64,000 nucleotides of DNA. Origin: Thalassovita sp. (GTDB lineage Bacteria; Pseudomonadota; Alphaproteobacteria; Rhodobacterales; Rhodobacteraceae). The notes beneath the pieces are model-generated. The model worked only from the letters and a program-made list of their open reading frames with translations. It was not told the origin of the DNA and made no database searches. This document shows positions 45,509 through 54,762 of this stretch, piece after piece; position 1 is the first letter of the stretch, and every line of letters begins with the position of its first letter. The position numbers were made by a program, and so were the translations under genes. Location of the stretch: positions 124,001 through 188,000 of the forward strand of contig JARGPB010000007.1 in assembly GCA_029212905.1 (NCBI GenBank), read 5' to 3'.

Positions 45509-46948
45509 ATGATCCAGGCTGATCTGAATATTATCCTGCCGGAAATCCTTCTGTCGGTATACGCGATGCTGGCGTTGATTCTGGCCGTGTACACTGGCAA
45601 AGACCGCATGGCGGCCATGTTGACATGGGCCACCGCAATTCTGATGGCGCTGATCGCCGTCTGGATTGGGCTGAGCGGGTCGGGCGACCACATCGCCTTT
45701 GGTGGCTTGTTCCACGATGACGCTTTCGCGCGTTTCGCCAAGGTGACGATCCTCTTGGGCGGCGCTGCGGTTCTGGTGATGAGCCAGGACTACATGTCGC
45801 GCAAAGGCCTGCTGCGGTTTGAATATCCCGTCCTGATCGTGCTGGCGACTGTTGGTATGATGGTGATGGTGTCGGCCTCGGATCTGATGACCCTGTATAT
45901 GGGGCTAGAGCTGCAGTCCCTGTCGCTCTATGTTGTGGCCTCCTTGCGCCGCGACAGTGCCAAATCCACCGAAGCGGGGATGAAGTATTTCGTGCTGGGG
46001 GCTCTTTCTTCGGGGCTGCTGCTGTACGGTGCCTCGTTGGTGTATGGCTTTGCCGGAACGACACAGTTCTCGGGTATCATCCAGGCGGCGTCTGGCGGCC
46101 ATGCTTCGATCGGCTTGCTGTTCGGTCTGGTGTTTGTGATCTCGGGGCTTGCCTTCAAGATTTCGGCCGTGCCGTTCCACATGTGGACCCCGGATGTCTA
46201 CGAAGGGTCGCCCACGCCGGTTACCGCGTTTTTCGCCACCGCGCCGAAAATGGCTGCGATGGGCCTGTTTGCCCGCGTCCTGCATGACGCCTTTGGTGGT
46301 GTGACCGCCGATTGGCAGCAGATCGTGTCGTTGCTGGCTGTATTGTCGATGTTCCTGGGGGCGGTCGCTGCGATTGGCCAGACCAATATCAAACGCCTGA
46401 TGGCTTATTCGTCGATTGCGCATATGGGTTATGCGATGATGGGTCTGGCGGCTGGGACGGCCTTTGGTGTGCAGGCGCTGCTGATCTACATGGCGATCTA
46501 CGTGACGATGAACGTGGGCACCTTTGCCTTTATCCTCTCGATGGAGAAAGACGGCCAGCCCGTGACCGACATCACGTCGCTGAACATGTACTCGAAACGG
46601 GAACCCGCCAAGGCGCTGGCCGTGCTGGTGCTGATGTTCAGCCTGGCCGGTGTGCCGCCGATGGTTGGTTTCTTTGGCAAGTTCTACGTGCTGAAAGCCG
46701 CCTACGAGGCTGGCCTGATCTGGCTTGCTGTGCTGGGTGTGGTCGCGTCTGTGATCGGTGCCTTCTACTATCTGCGTATCGTGTTCTACATGTATTTCGG
46801 AGAAGAGGGCGATGCGCTGGACAAGAACCGCTCGCCGATATTGTGGGGCTTCTTGATGGTGCCGGCGCTGGCGATGCTGGTGGGGGTCGTGAACCTCTTT
46901 GGCATCGAGAACGTGGCCGCTGCTGCTGCTGCAACGCTGGTCAACTGA
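45509..46948 (+). CDS. nuoN: NADH-quinone oxidoreductase subunit N
   Basis: 479-residue antiporter-like subunit, the last complex I gene. Core: SASDLMTLYMGLELQSLSLYVVASLRRDSAKSTEAGMKYFVLGALSSGLLLYGASLVYG, KISAVPFHMWTPDVYEGSPTPVTAFFATAPKMAA and IKRLMAYSSIAHMGYAMMG. It follows nuoM by 17 bases. A hairpin at 46971-46999 separates it from birA. Confidence 0.97.
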   Translation: MIQADLNIILPEILLSVYAMLALILAVYTGKDRMAAMLTWATAILMALIAVWIGLSGSGDHIAFGGLFHDDAFARFAKVTILLGGAAVLVMSQDYMSRKGLLRFEYPVLIVLATVGMMVMVSASDLMTLYMGLELQSLSLYVVASLRRDSAKSTEAGMKYFVLGALSSGLLLYGASLVYGFAGTTQFSGIIQAASGGHASIGLLFGLVFVISGLAFKISAVPFHMWTPDVYEGSPTPVTAFFATAPKMAAMGLFARVLHDAFGGVTADWQQIVSLLAVLSMFLGAVAAIGQTNIKRLMAYSSIAHMGYAMMGLAAGTAFGVQALLIYMAIYVTMNVGTFAFILSMEKDGQPVTDITSLNMYSKREPAKALAVLVLMFSLAGVPPMVGFFGKFYVLKAAYEAGLIWLAVLGVVASVIGAFYYLRIVFYMYFGEEGDALDKNRSPILWGFLMVPALAMLVGVVNLFGIENVAAAAAATLVN

Positions 46949-46970
46949 TTGATCACGGCATTGAAATCAG

Positions 46971-46999
46971 AAAGTGGCGCGCCATTGGCGCGTCACTTT
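46971..46999 (+). terminator. Hairpin after nuoN
   Basis: Thirteen-base arms (46971-46983 and 46987-46999), both edged by AAAGTG/CACTTT, pair with one wobble around an ATT loop. The following GCATTTT is only a weak T-run. Probably a partial terminator or attenuator between nuoN and birA. Confidence 0.65.
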
Positions 47000-47018
47000 G
47001 CATTTTAAGGACTGACAA

Positions 47019-47768
47019 ATGACTGACTGGCCCGATGGCTATGGTCGCCGCGTACTGGATTCGGTGGACAGCACGAACGCCGAGGCTGCCCGAATTGCCC
47101 CTACGTTGACCGGGCCGGAATGGATATTGGGCCTGAAACAAACAGCTGGGCGGGGGCGGCGTGGTCGGGCCTGGACGGATCCAGTGGGCAATTTCGCGGG
47201 GACGCTGGTGATGCGGCCTGCAGAAACCCCTGACCGGATTGCATTGCGGTCCTTCGTGGCGTCGCTGGCGCTGTACGACGCGGTGGCAGCCGCCACAGGG
47301 CGCGAGGACCTGCTGAGCCTCAAATGGCCGAACGACGTGCTGCTGTCTGGCGGTAAACTGGCCGGCATCCTTCTGGAAAGCGCAGGCGGCGCTCAGGGTG
47401 TTAGCCATATCGCGATCGGGATTGGCGTGAATCTGGCTGCTGCGCCGCAAGCGTCGGAAATCGAACCCAAGGCCGTGCCGCCTGTATCCTTGTTTTCGGA
47501 AACCGGGATCCGCGTCTCGCCCGAGGCGTTTCTGGACCTTCTGGCACCGGCTTATGCCCGCTACGAAGAGCAATTCCGCACTTATGGGTTCGAGCCGATC
47601 CGCGCATTGTGGTTGGCGCGCGCTGCCCGCTTGGGCGAGGTAATCACCGCCAGAACCATGCGTCAGGAAACCACCGGAACATTCGAGACAGTGGACGAGG
47701 CAGGTAATATTGTCCTATCCACGCCCAAAGGCCGCGAGGTGATCCCCGCAGCCGAGATTTTCTTCTGA
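47019..47768 (+). CDS. birA: Biotin-[acetyl-CoA-carboxylase] ligase
   Basis: 249-residue biotin protein ligase, catalytic domain only. No N-terminal helix-turn-helix is present, so it is not the bifunctional repressor type. Motifs: DSTNAEAAR, KQTAGRGRRGRAWTDPVGNFAGTLVMRP (biotinyl-adenylate loop GRGRRGR), LKWPNDVLLSGGKLAGILLE and IGIGVNLA. It attaches biotin to carboxylases such as MccA at 25986. AAGGACTGACAA precedes the ATG. Confidence 0.94.
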   Translation: MTDWPDGYGRRVLDSVDSTNAEAARIAPTLTGPEWILGLKQTAGRGRRGRAWTDPVGNFAGTLVMRPAETPDRIALRSFVASLALYDAVAAATGREDLLSLKWPNDVLLSGGKLAGILLESAGGAQGVSHIAIGIGVNLAAAPQASEIEPKAVPPVSLFSETGIRVSPEAFLDLLAPAYARYEEQFRTYGFEPIRALWLARAARLGEVITARTMRQETTGTFETVDEAGNIVLSTPKGREVIPAAEIFF

Positions 47769-47783
47769 TAAGGGGGCAAGGCA

Positions 47784-48563
47784 ATGCTTCTGGCGATTGA
47801 CTGCGGTAACACCAATACGGTGTTCGCGATTTGGGACGGGGACACGATCCGTTGTACGTTGCGGACGGCGACCGACCACCAGCGCACGGCGGACCAGTAT
47901 TTCGTCTGGCTGGACCGGCTTCTACAGCACCATGAAATCGACATGGATATCAATGCGGTGATCATCAGTTCGACGGTGCCTCGGGTGGTGTTTAACCTAC
48001 GTGTCTTGGCGGATCGGTATTTCCACTGTCGCCCGCTGGTTGTTGGTCGTCCTGATTGCCTGTTGCCCAGCCCCTCGCGGGTGGACGCAGGCACGCAGGT
48101 CGGGCCGGATAGGTTGGTCAATACGGCTGGCGCGTTTGACCGTTTCGGCGGCGACCTGATCGTGGTAGACTTTGGCACGGCGACCACTTTTGACGTTGTG
48201 GCCGAGGATGGGGCTTATGTTGGTGGGGTGATTGCACCCGGCGTGAACCTGAGCTTGCAAGCACTGCACAAAATGGCTGCGGCCTTGCCGCACGTTGATG
48301 TGACCAAACCGCAGCGCGTAATCGGCACCAATACGGTCGCATGTATGCAAAGCGGCATTTTCTGGGGTTATGTCGGGCTGGTCGGCGGTATATGCGAGCA
48401 CATCAAGGCCGAATACGACCGACCGATGCGGGTGATCTCGACCGGCGGGCTGGCCCCGCTTTTCGGTCAGGGGGAAACGCTCTTCGATGTGTTCGACGAG
48501 TTTCTGACGATTCATGGCCTGACGGTCATCCATCAATATAACAAGGACCAAGGCAACCTATGA
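47784..48563 (+). CDS. coaX: Type III pantothenate kinase
   Basis: 259-residue ASKHA-fold kinase for the first step of coenzyme A synthesis. Motifs: MLLAIDCGNTNTVFAIWDGD (phosphate 1), GPDRLVNTAGAFD, VVDFGTATTFDVV (phosphate 2), YVGGVIAPGVNLSLQAL. Residues fit the type III form, which is not feedback-inhibited by CoA. It follows birA by 15 bases; its stop overlaps the rnj start (ATGA, 48560-48563). Confidence 0.95.
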   Translation: MLLAIDCGNTNTVFAIWDGDTIRCTLRTATDHQRTADQYFVWLDRLLQHHEIDMDINAVIISSTVPRVVFNLRVLADRYFHCRPLVVGRPDCLLPSPSRVDAGTQVGPDRLVNTAGAFDRFGGDLIVVDFGTATTFDVVAEDGAYVGGVIAPGVNLSLQALHKMAAALPHVDVTKPQRVIGTNTVACMQSGIFWGYVGLVGGICEHIKAEYDRPMRVISTGGLAPLFGQGETLFDVFDEFLTIHGLTVIHQYNKDQGNL

Positions 48564-50227
48564 GCAGCGACAGAATGATTTACCTTCCTCTCGGTGGCGC
48601 GGGGGAGATCGGGATGAATTGCTATGTCTACGGCTATGGCGCCGAAGGACAAGAGCGCCTGATCGTCGTCGATATGGGCGTGACGTTCCCTGATATGGAC
48701 AGCTCGCCTGGTGTGGATTTGATCATGCCCGACATTGCCTGGCTGGAAGAACGCAAGAACCAGATCGAGGCGATTTTCATCACTCATGCCCACGAAGACC
48801 ACGTTGGCGCGGTTGGGCATCTGTTCGGCCGGTTGGGTGCGCCGATCCATGCACGGGCCTTTACCGCAAATATCGCGCGGGGCAAGCTGGCTGAATACGG
48901 CCTGTCGGACAAGGTGGTCACGACTGCCTCGGCCTGGCCCGAAACCGTGAAGGCTGGCCCGTTCAGCGTCGGATTCCTGCCGATTTCGCACTCGATCCCC
49001 GAAAGCTCGGCTTTGGTGATCGACAGCCCCGAAGGCCGCATCATTCACACCGGCGACTTCAAGCTGGATGAAACCCCCATGGTGGGCGAGGCGTTCGACC
49101 CCGAGCTATGGGCCTCGGTTGCGGCCCCGGGTGTGAAGGCGCTGATCTGCGATTCCACCAATGTGTTTACCCCCGTCGCCGGCCGTTCCGAGGCCAGCAT
49201 CGCGGATGAAATCACCAGCCTTGTATCCGAGGCCAAACAGATGGTTGTGGCCACCACCTTTGCCTCGAACGTCGCGCGGGTGAAGACTCTGGCCGAAGCA
49301 GGCCAACGCGCAGGGCGCTCGGTCTGTTTGTTGGGGCGCGCCATGCGCCGGATGATCCAGGCGTCGGTTGAAACCGGCGTGCTGACCGATTTCCCGCCCG
49401 TTATCGGCCCCGAAGACGTCACCTCGATGCCGCGCGAAAATGTTATGCTTCTGGTCACCGGCAGCCAAGGAGAGCGCCGCGCTGCCTCGGCTCAACTGGC
49501 CAACGGAAAATACAACGGTATCACCCTGAAAGAGGGCGATCTGTTCCTGTTTTCCTCGAAAACCATCCCAGGAAATGAACGTGGCGTGATCCGCATCATG
49601 AACCAGTTCAGCGAAAAGGGCATTGACGTGGTCGATGACACGCAGGGGCGGTATCACGTCTCTGGGCACGCAAACCGTCCCGACCTGGAGACAATGCACA
49701 AGCTGGTAAAGCCGCAGATGGTGATCCCGATGCACGGTGAACATCGCCACTTGCGTGAACACGCAAAACTGGCCGAAACCAATGGGTTTCAGGCAGTTGT
49801 TGCCCCTAACGGTGTCATGGTGAACCTCTCGGGGAACTCTCCGACTGTCGCAGGATATGTCGAAACGGGACGCACCTATCTGGATGGCCGCGTGCTGATC
49901 GGCGCAATGGACGGGATCGTGCGCGACCGTATCCGGATGGCGTTGAACGGCCATGTCCTTGTCACGGTTATCATCGACGAAGAGGGCGAGGCACTTGGCG
50001 AACCCTGGTGTGAACTGCGCGGTTTGCCTGAAACCGGGCGCTCGAATGCGCCGTTGGTGGATGCCTTGGAATCCGACCTGGATCAGTTCATCGGTCGCGC
50101 TAAGGGCTCGACGCTCAAGGACGATGACAAGCTGGAAGCAGAGCTGAAAAAGATCGTACGGAAAACGACGCTGGACGAGATCGGCAAAAAGGCCGAGGTC
50201 ACAGTCGTTATCAGCCGTCTGGCCTGA
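48560..50227 (+). CDS. rnj: Ribonuclease J
   Basis: 555-residue metallo-beta-lactamase/beta-CASP ribonuclease with 5'-3' exo and endo activity in RNA maturation and decay. Metal site HAHEDHVGAVGHL, then HTGDFKLDETP, ICDSTNVF, TTFASNVARVKTLAEAG (beta-CASP) and HVSGHANRPDLETMHKLVKPQMVIPMHGEHRHL. The C-terminal domain is present. Last gene of the birA-coaX-rnj set; terminator at 50311. Confidence 0.95.
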   Translation: MSSDRMIYLPLGGAGEIGMNCYVYGYGAEGQERLIVVDMGVTFPDMDSSPGVDLIMPDIAWLEERKNQIEAIFITHAHEDHVGAVGHLFGRLGAPIHARAFTANIARGKLAEYGLSDKVVTTASAWPETVKAGPFSVGFLPISHSIPESSALVIDSPEGRIIHTGDFKLDETPMVGEAFDPELWASVAAPGVKALICDSTNVFTPVAGRSEASIADEITSLVSEAKQMVVATTFASNVARVKTLAEAGQRAGRSVCLLGRAMRRMIQASVETGVLTDFPPVIGPEDVTSMPRENVMLLVTGSQGERRAASAQLANGKYNGITLKEGDLFLFSSKTIPGNERGVIRIMNQFSEKGIDVVDDTQGRYHVSGHANRPDLETMHKLVKPQMVIPMHGEHRHLREHAKLAETNGFQAVVAPNGVMVNLSGNSPTVAGYVETGRTYLDGRVLIGAMDGIVRDRIRMALNGHVLVTVIIDEEGEALGEPWCELRGLPETGRSNAPLVDALESDLDQFIGRAKGSTLKDDDKLEAELKKIVRKTTLDEIGKKAEVTVVISRLA

Positions 50228-50310
50228 TGGTTGTCATCTGGTCAAAGTAAGAAGGGGGTGGGGGCAGGCGCTCCCATTCTCTGATCCAGCGACCGAAGCA
50301 GAATTCAGAG

Positions 50311-50339
50311 ACTGCGCGCCCGCATAAAGGGCGCGCAGT
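50311..50339 (+). terminator. Intrinsic terminator after rnj
   Basis: Perfect 11-base arms ACTGCGCGCCC (50311-50321) and GGGCGCGCAGT (50329-50339) with a 7-base loop, followed by TGTTTT. It lies 84 bases past the rnj stop and just before the end of the convergent helicase gene. Confidence 0.85.
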
Positions 50340-50355
50340 TGTTTTCGAAGGCCGA

Positions 50356-51816
50356 TTAGCTTGCGCGGCGTTGATCAAAGCTCAGCGCGATAAAGCTGGG
50401 CATATGATCGCCCATCCCAACAACAACATCGCGTCCACGACCGCCACGATCACGGCGATCGGACTTTTTGGATGTCTGCGGCTTGTCTTTTTTCTGGGTC
50501 TTCTCTGTCGCTTCGACAGGGGCCGGAGGCGTTGTTTCAGCAGGAGCCGGGGGTGCGGCGACGTCCTCAACAGGCGCTTCCTTGGCTTTCTTGGCGCGAG
50601 AGCTGCGCGAACGAGCAGGCTTTTCGGCCTTTTCTTCTGGCTTCTCTGACTTAGTGGTCTTCGCGCCCTTGATCGGGTTTTCGATCCGGGGGATCTCCAT
50701 CTCGACCAGCTTTTCGATCGCGTCAAAGTTCTTTTCGTCGCGCGGGGTGCAGATCATCATCGTTGTGCCTTTGCGACCGGCGCGGCCGGTGCGGCCAATG
50801 CGGTGAACATAATCCTCGGCATGAGAAGGCACATCAAAGTTGAACACGTGGCTGACGTCGGGAATATCCAATCCGCGCGCGGCCACATCCGAAGCCACCA
50901 AGAACCGCAAGGTCCCGTCGCGGAACCCGTCCAGGGTTTTCATCCGCTGGCTTTGGTCCAGGTCGCCGTGGATCGGGGACGCGTTATAGCCGTATTTCTT
51001 CAGGCTTTTCGCGGTGACATCCACATCAACCTTGCGGTTACAGAAGATGATCGCGTTTTTGCAATTCTCGCCTTCGCTTTCGATCAACGCGCGCAGCAAT
51101 GTGCGTTTTTCGCTGCCTTCGCGGTCGCGGCGGGTCGGTTTGAACATCACCACGCCCTGTGTGATCGTTTCCGAGGTCGTCGCCTGGCGCGCAACCTCGA
51201 TCCGCTCGGGTGCGGACAGGAAGGTGTTGGTAATCCGCTCGATTTCCGGCGCCATGGTGGCCGAGAAGAACAGGGTCTGGCGGGTAAACGGCGTCAGGCT
51301 GAAAATGCGTTCGATATCGGGGATGAAACCCATATCCAGCATCCGGTCCGCCTCGTCCACGACCATGATCTGCACGCCGGTCAGCAGCAGTTTGCCGCGT
51401 TCGAAATGGTCCAGCAGACGGCCAGGGGTGGCGATCAGAACGTCGACACCACGGTCGATCAGCGCGTCCTGTTCCTTGAACGAAACACCGCCGATCAGCA
51501 GCGCTTTGGTCAGTTTCATATGCTTTGTGTAGGTGTCGAAGTTTTCCGCCACCTGGGCAGCCAGTTCGCGCGTGGGGCACAGAACCAGGCTGCGCGGCAT
51601 CCGGGCACGAGCGCGACCCTTGGCCAGCATTGTGATCATCGGTAGCGTGAAGCTGGCGGTTTTGCCGGTGCCTGTTTGGGCGATGCCCAGAACGTCGCGG
51701 CCTTCCAGCGCTGGCGGAATAGCGCCCGCTTGAATAGGAGTCGGCGTTTCATAGCCAGCCTCTTCAATAGCTTTCAGGACTTTCGGATCGAGTTTCAGAT
51801 CAGAGAATTTTGTCAT
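50356..51816 (-). CDS. DEAD-box ATP-dependent RNA helicase, RhlE-like
   Basis: 486-residue RNA helicase. Motifs: Q motif YETPTPIQAGAIPPAL, I AQTGTGKT, Ia PTRELAAQ, II VVDEADRMLDMGF, III FSATM, VI HRIGRTGRAGRKG. From about residue 380 a Lys/Glu/Ala-rich, Ser/Arg-containing tail (EKPEEKAEKPARSRSSRAKKAKEAPVED and KKSDRRDRGGRGRD) is the kind used for RNA contacts. Start at 51814-51816. No canonical ribosome site is seen; instead a small hairpin lies just upstream (51820-51838). Probably ribosome assembly, RNA decay or cold adaptation. Confidence 0.93.
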   Translation of the reverse strand: MTKFSDLKLDPKVLKAIEEAGYETPTPIQAGAIPPALEGRDVLGIAQTGTGKTASFTLPMITMLAKGRARARMPRSLVLCPTRELAAQVAENFDTYTKHMKLTKALLIGGVSFKEQDALIDRGVDVLIATPGRLLDHFERGKLLLTGVQIMVVDEADRMLDMGFIPDIERIFSLTPFTRQTLFFSATMAPEIERITNTFLSAPERIEVARQATTSETITQGVVMFKPTRRDREGSEKRTLLRALIESEGENCKNAIIFCNRKVDVDVTAKSLKKYGYNASPIHGDLDQSQRMKTLDGFRDGTLRFLVASDVAARGLDIPDVSHVFNFDVPSHAEDYVHRIGRTGRAGRKGTTMMICTPRDEKNFDAIEKLVEMEIPRIENPIKGAKTTKSEKPEEKAEKPARSRSSRAKKAKEAPVEDVAAPPAPAETTPPAPVEATEKTQKKDKPQTSKKSDRRDRGGRGRDVVVGMGDHMPSFIALSFDQRRAS

Positions 51817-51819
51817 GTG

Positions 51820-51838
51820 TATCCGTGGTTTACGGACA
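51820..51838 (-). promoter_or_regulatory. Hairpin at the helicase start region
   Basis: On the mRNA strand, TGTCCGT and ACGGATA pair around AAACC, ending three bases before the start codon. No other Shine-Dalgarno match is visible, so the structure covers the ribosome entry region and could control translation, for example with temperature. Confidence 0.4.
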
Positions 51839-51968
51839 CATCTGGGCCCGTAGCATCAATGGAAGTGTGGGCCCGTGCGGCCCGGTGTCATGTGCACTTG
51901 GGTCTTCCTGTGCGCGCCTTTTACCCGAAACAGGCGCCGGGGTCAATCTGCGCTTTGATTGCAGAGGG

Positions 51969-52907
51969 TTATGTTCGAGGAAAGTGGCTTTGACGTTTTC
52001 GGTCCAGGTCCAGCGTGCGGCTGGACAGCAGCCCCTCGTGGCGCAGCCGTTGCAAAAGGTCAGGAGAGGCGGTGCAGACCTCGTCATAAAAGGCACCCAG
52101 CCCTGCATCGCCCGCCATGTCATAGATCGAGCGGAAAAGCGTGTGCATCGAGACGCCCTCTTGGGTGGTGGGTTTTAGCTCGGACCGATACGAGCCGCGT
52201 TTCAGCCGGAACTGGAACGCGGCCAGAAAGGCCTCGCGGCTTTGCGCATGGAGGTGCAGCAATTCGGTGCCGGTTAGCTCTTGTTGGCCGGGATTTGCGT
52301 CATCATCGACAAAAACGTTGTGGATTTTAGCGGTCAGAGCCGGGATGCCTGTGCGGTAGATCAGCTTGCCCTGCACATGCGAGAGGAACCCGCCGTTCAG
52401 ATGCATCCCGTAGGTTGGATAGATACGACGGCTTTGGCGGTCGCGTTCGGCGCGGTTGATGGTCAGGCGTTTGAAATGCGTGACAGGCGCCGGAGAGGGG
52501 TTGGCCAGTGCCTCTGCCGGGCGAATACGGCCCACCAGGCAGGTTTCGGGCAGGGCAGCCAGCTGTGCCGTGAACTGGCTCTCTGGCCACAGGAATTCGT
52601 CCACATCGATATGGGCCAGCCAGTCCAGTTGGCCCGCGCGGTCATAGGCATGAGCGGCATTTGCCACTTGGCGGGCCTGATGCTTTTTGGGGCGGCGCCC
52701 CATGTGACCCTGCCAATAGGCATCGGTGCACAGGGTGGCGGTGATCTGAGGATGGCCCGATAGTGCCTGTATCGCCGCCTTATTATCGTCATCCAGGTAA
52801 ACGAAAATCTGCTGCGCCCCCAGATCCAGATGATGCGCGCAGAAATTCAGGATCTCCTGAACAGGGGCCTTGATTGTGCTGACGATGCCCCAGGTGATAG
52901 TGCTCAT
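51969..52907 (-). CDS. Glycosyltransferase family 2 (Glyco_tranf_2_4-like)
   Basis: 312 residues. N-terminal ITWGIVSTIKAPVQEILNFCAHHLDLGAQQIFVYLDDDNKAAI is the typical start of this family, and WLAHIDVDEFLWPES supplies the DxD motif for nucleotide-sugar binding. HNVFVDDDAN lies in the C-terminal half. No membrane helix is seen. Its start overlaps the stop of the larger glycosyltransferase upstream (ATGA, 52904-52907), and their catalytic domains are clearly related, pointing to duplication. The acceptor is unknown. Confidence 0.85.
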   Translation of the reverse strand: MSTITWGIVSTIKAPVQEILNFCAHHLDLGAQQIFVYLDDDNKAAIQALSGHPQITATLCTDAYWQGHMGRRPKKHQARQVANAAHAYDRAGQLDWLAHIDVDEFLWPESQFTAQLAALPETCLVGRIRPAEALANPSPAPVTHFKRLTINRAERDRQSRRIYPTYGMHLNGGFLSHVQGKLIYRTGIPALTAKIHNVFVDDDANPGQQELTGTELLHLHAQSREAFLAAFQFRLKRGSYRSELKPTTQEGVSMHTLFRSIYDMAGDAGLGAFYDEVCTASPDLLQRLRHEGLLSSRTLDLDRKRQSHFPRT

Positions 52908-54667
52908 TCGGCGGCCTTTTGATCAGGGAGTGTGCCGAAATGGCGCTCGACCTTGGCGGTCAGATCCAGCGGACGGCGCAGCAGCATGTTGTGGGTGTCC
53001 AGAGCGGCGATCAAGGAAGGTGTTGCTTCGCAGACTTCGGTGAAAAACTGGCGTAGCCCGTCCTCGCCCATGTCCTCTTGTAACAGGGTCAGAATGTCCA
53101 GCAGCCTGAACTTGGCCTCGTCAGATTTCCGATAAGAGCCGCGCGTCATGCGAAACGCCATGTGGTCGCGGAAAAAGTCCCAGTTGGGCGCGTGAGCATG
53201 GCCAACATAGAACCCGTCTTGCTTGACCCGGTTGGTGATCAAACGGCTGTCTTGCAGCGCGGCGTGGATGCCGAACCGAATGCCCATCAGCCCGGTGCGC
53301 AGGAAATTCTTGCCCTCGCGGTGGCTGATGAACCCGCCGGGTAGATGCGCGCCAAAGGTGGGATAGATCGACGTGAGTGCGGATTTTTTCTGACCGCCGT
53401 ATTTGGGCAGCAGCTTGAACAGCTCGTCCCCTTGCGAGCCGGCAAGAAGCTCTGCCGGAGGCAGGCGCAGCATGGCCGCATCATCCGGCATTTGTGCCAG
53501 AAGATCGTGCACCGGAGCAGGGGGCAGAAGGAATTCATCCACGTCGATATGCGCCAGCCAATCCACATCCGTTGTTTGATAGGCTTGGGTCGCCACCCAG
53601 GTCTGGCGCATCTGATGGGCCTTCATCCGGGGCTTTTTCTGTGTTTCCCAAAAGGCCGCATCGCAGGTGGTCACGGTGATTTTGGGATGATTTGATAGAA
53701 CCGCTGCGGTTTCCGGCGCGGTGGTGTCCAGATACAGATGCAGGCGGTCGGCCCCCAGATCCAGATGATACGCGGCGAATTCTGCGACCTGGTGCAGGGG
53801 GGCCTTGATCATCGACACGATCCCCCAGCGCAGGCCGCGCGGGTCGGGTTTCAGCAGGTGCGCGGGGATTTCCGCCACGCATTCGCGCTTGGGCCCGGAT
53901 TTCCTGCGAATGCCCTTAGCCTTGAGCGCTTTTTCCCGTTTCACCCTCATGTGGCGCAGGCGGCGAAACAGCGTCATGTCATCAGTGATCAACAGGGTCA
54001 AAAGATGCTGCGCCAAGGGGCCGAGGACAGCAACCTGCTGAGATTGCAGCCATAAACCGCCCAAAAGGTTCACATCCAGCCCGCCGGTGGAGATCGCATA
54101 GGGATCCATGTCAAGCGCCAGCCGTTTGGCCGATCTGTCGGTTTTCTCAAAGGGGTGGTCGGGGGCGTAACCTGAGAAAAGGCGCTCGGTCTCGTAGAGT
54201 TTCATCATCCCGAACAGCACGGACAGGGACTGACCCAACTGGCGTTGCTCGGGCGTTTGGCCGTGATCACCAAAGGTGGTGACCGCTGAGACCAGCCAGC
54301 GCGCATCCAATTCGCTGAGCAAGAAGTCGGATTCTTCGGCCCAAAGGCGATTGAACAGCGCAGCGGTGTGGCTTGGCTGGTCCGTGCGGCGCAGGTTGGC
54401 GATCAGCAGCCCGTGCAGATGCAAAAGCGCTGATCGGTCGGCGAATTGCTTGGACAGCTCGCGGTATTTGCGGGCGAAGGTGCTGCGTGAGGTCCCCAGT
54501 TCTGGGGCGTCCTTGTGCATGGCGCGGGTTTTCAGCGCGCCCAGATCCGCATCAAGCGGCGGTAGGGATTCGTCAGGACCATAGATCAACGGATCGAGCC
54601 GCTTCTCCATCTGGGAAACGATGGCGCGGAAGCCTCCGGGATAGGACGGGGTATTCTGCTCACTCAT
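52904..54667 (-). CDS. Two-domain protein with C-terminal family 2 glycosyltransferase domain
   Basis: 587 residues. The N-terminal half (about residues 1-280) is helical, without recognised family: PLIYGPDESLPPLDADLGALKTRAMHKDAPELGTSRSTFARKYREL. From about 285 the domain RWGIVSMIKAPLHQVAEFAAYHLDLGADRLHLYLDTTAPETAAVL is homologous to the neighbour, with DxD in WLAHIDVDEFLLPP and an HAHAPNWDFFRDHM motif near the end. It is the first gene of the pair. Possibly acts on a surface glycan; the N-terminal half may bind acceptor or partner. Confidence 0.85.
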   Translation of the reverse strand: MSEQNTPSYPGGFRAIVSQMEKRLDPLIYGPDESLPPLDADLGALKTRAMHKDAPELGTSRSTFARKYRELSKQFADRSALLHLHGLLIANLRRTDQPSHTAALFNRLWAEESDFLLSELDARWLVSAVTTFGDHGQTPEQRQLGQSLSVLFGMMKLYETERLFSGYAPDHPFEKTDRSAKRLALDMDPYAISTGGLDVNLLGGLWLQSQQVAVLGPLAQHLLTLLITDDMTLFRRLRHMRVKREKALKAKGIRRKSGPKRECVAEIPAHLLKPDPRGLRWGIVSMIKAPLHQVAEFAAYHLDLGADRLHLYLDTTAPETAAVLSNHPKITVTTCDAAFWETQKKPRMKAHQMRQTWVATQAYQTTDVDWLAHIDVDEFLLPPAPVHDLLAQMPDDAAMLRLPPAELLAGSQGDELFKLLPKYGGQKKSALTSIYPTFGAHLPGGFISHREGKNFLRTGLMGIRFGIHAALQDSRLITNRVKQDGFYVGHAHAPNWDFFRDHMAFRMTRGSYRKSDEAKFRLLDILTLLQEDMGEDGLRQFFTEVCEATPSLIAALDTHNMLLRRPLDLTAKVERHFGTLPDQKAAE

Positions 54668-54740
54668 GGCGCAAGAATGGCCCTGAGGCCGGGTTGGGGC
54701 AAGAGCGGAATGGGGAGCGCCTGTGGTGCGCGCGGAATTT

Positions 54741-54762
54741 GAGTATTTTCAGCAAGATGAAA
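54741..54762 (+). repeat. Dispersed 22-bp intergenic element, copy 3
   Basis: Begins GAGTATTT and ends GCAAGATGAAA, with TC at the variable positions, identical to the copy at 32804. It overlaps the last codons and stop of the minus-strand gene at 54749. Confidence 0.9.

Noticed and set aside
47019..47768. BirA as a biotin repressor
   Set aside because: The N-terminal helix-turn-helix is missing; only the ligase domain is present.
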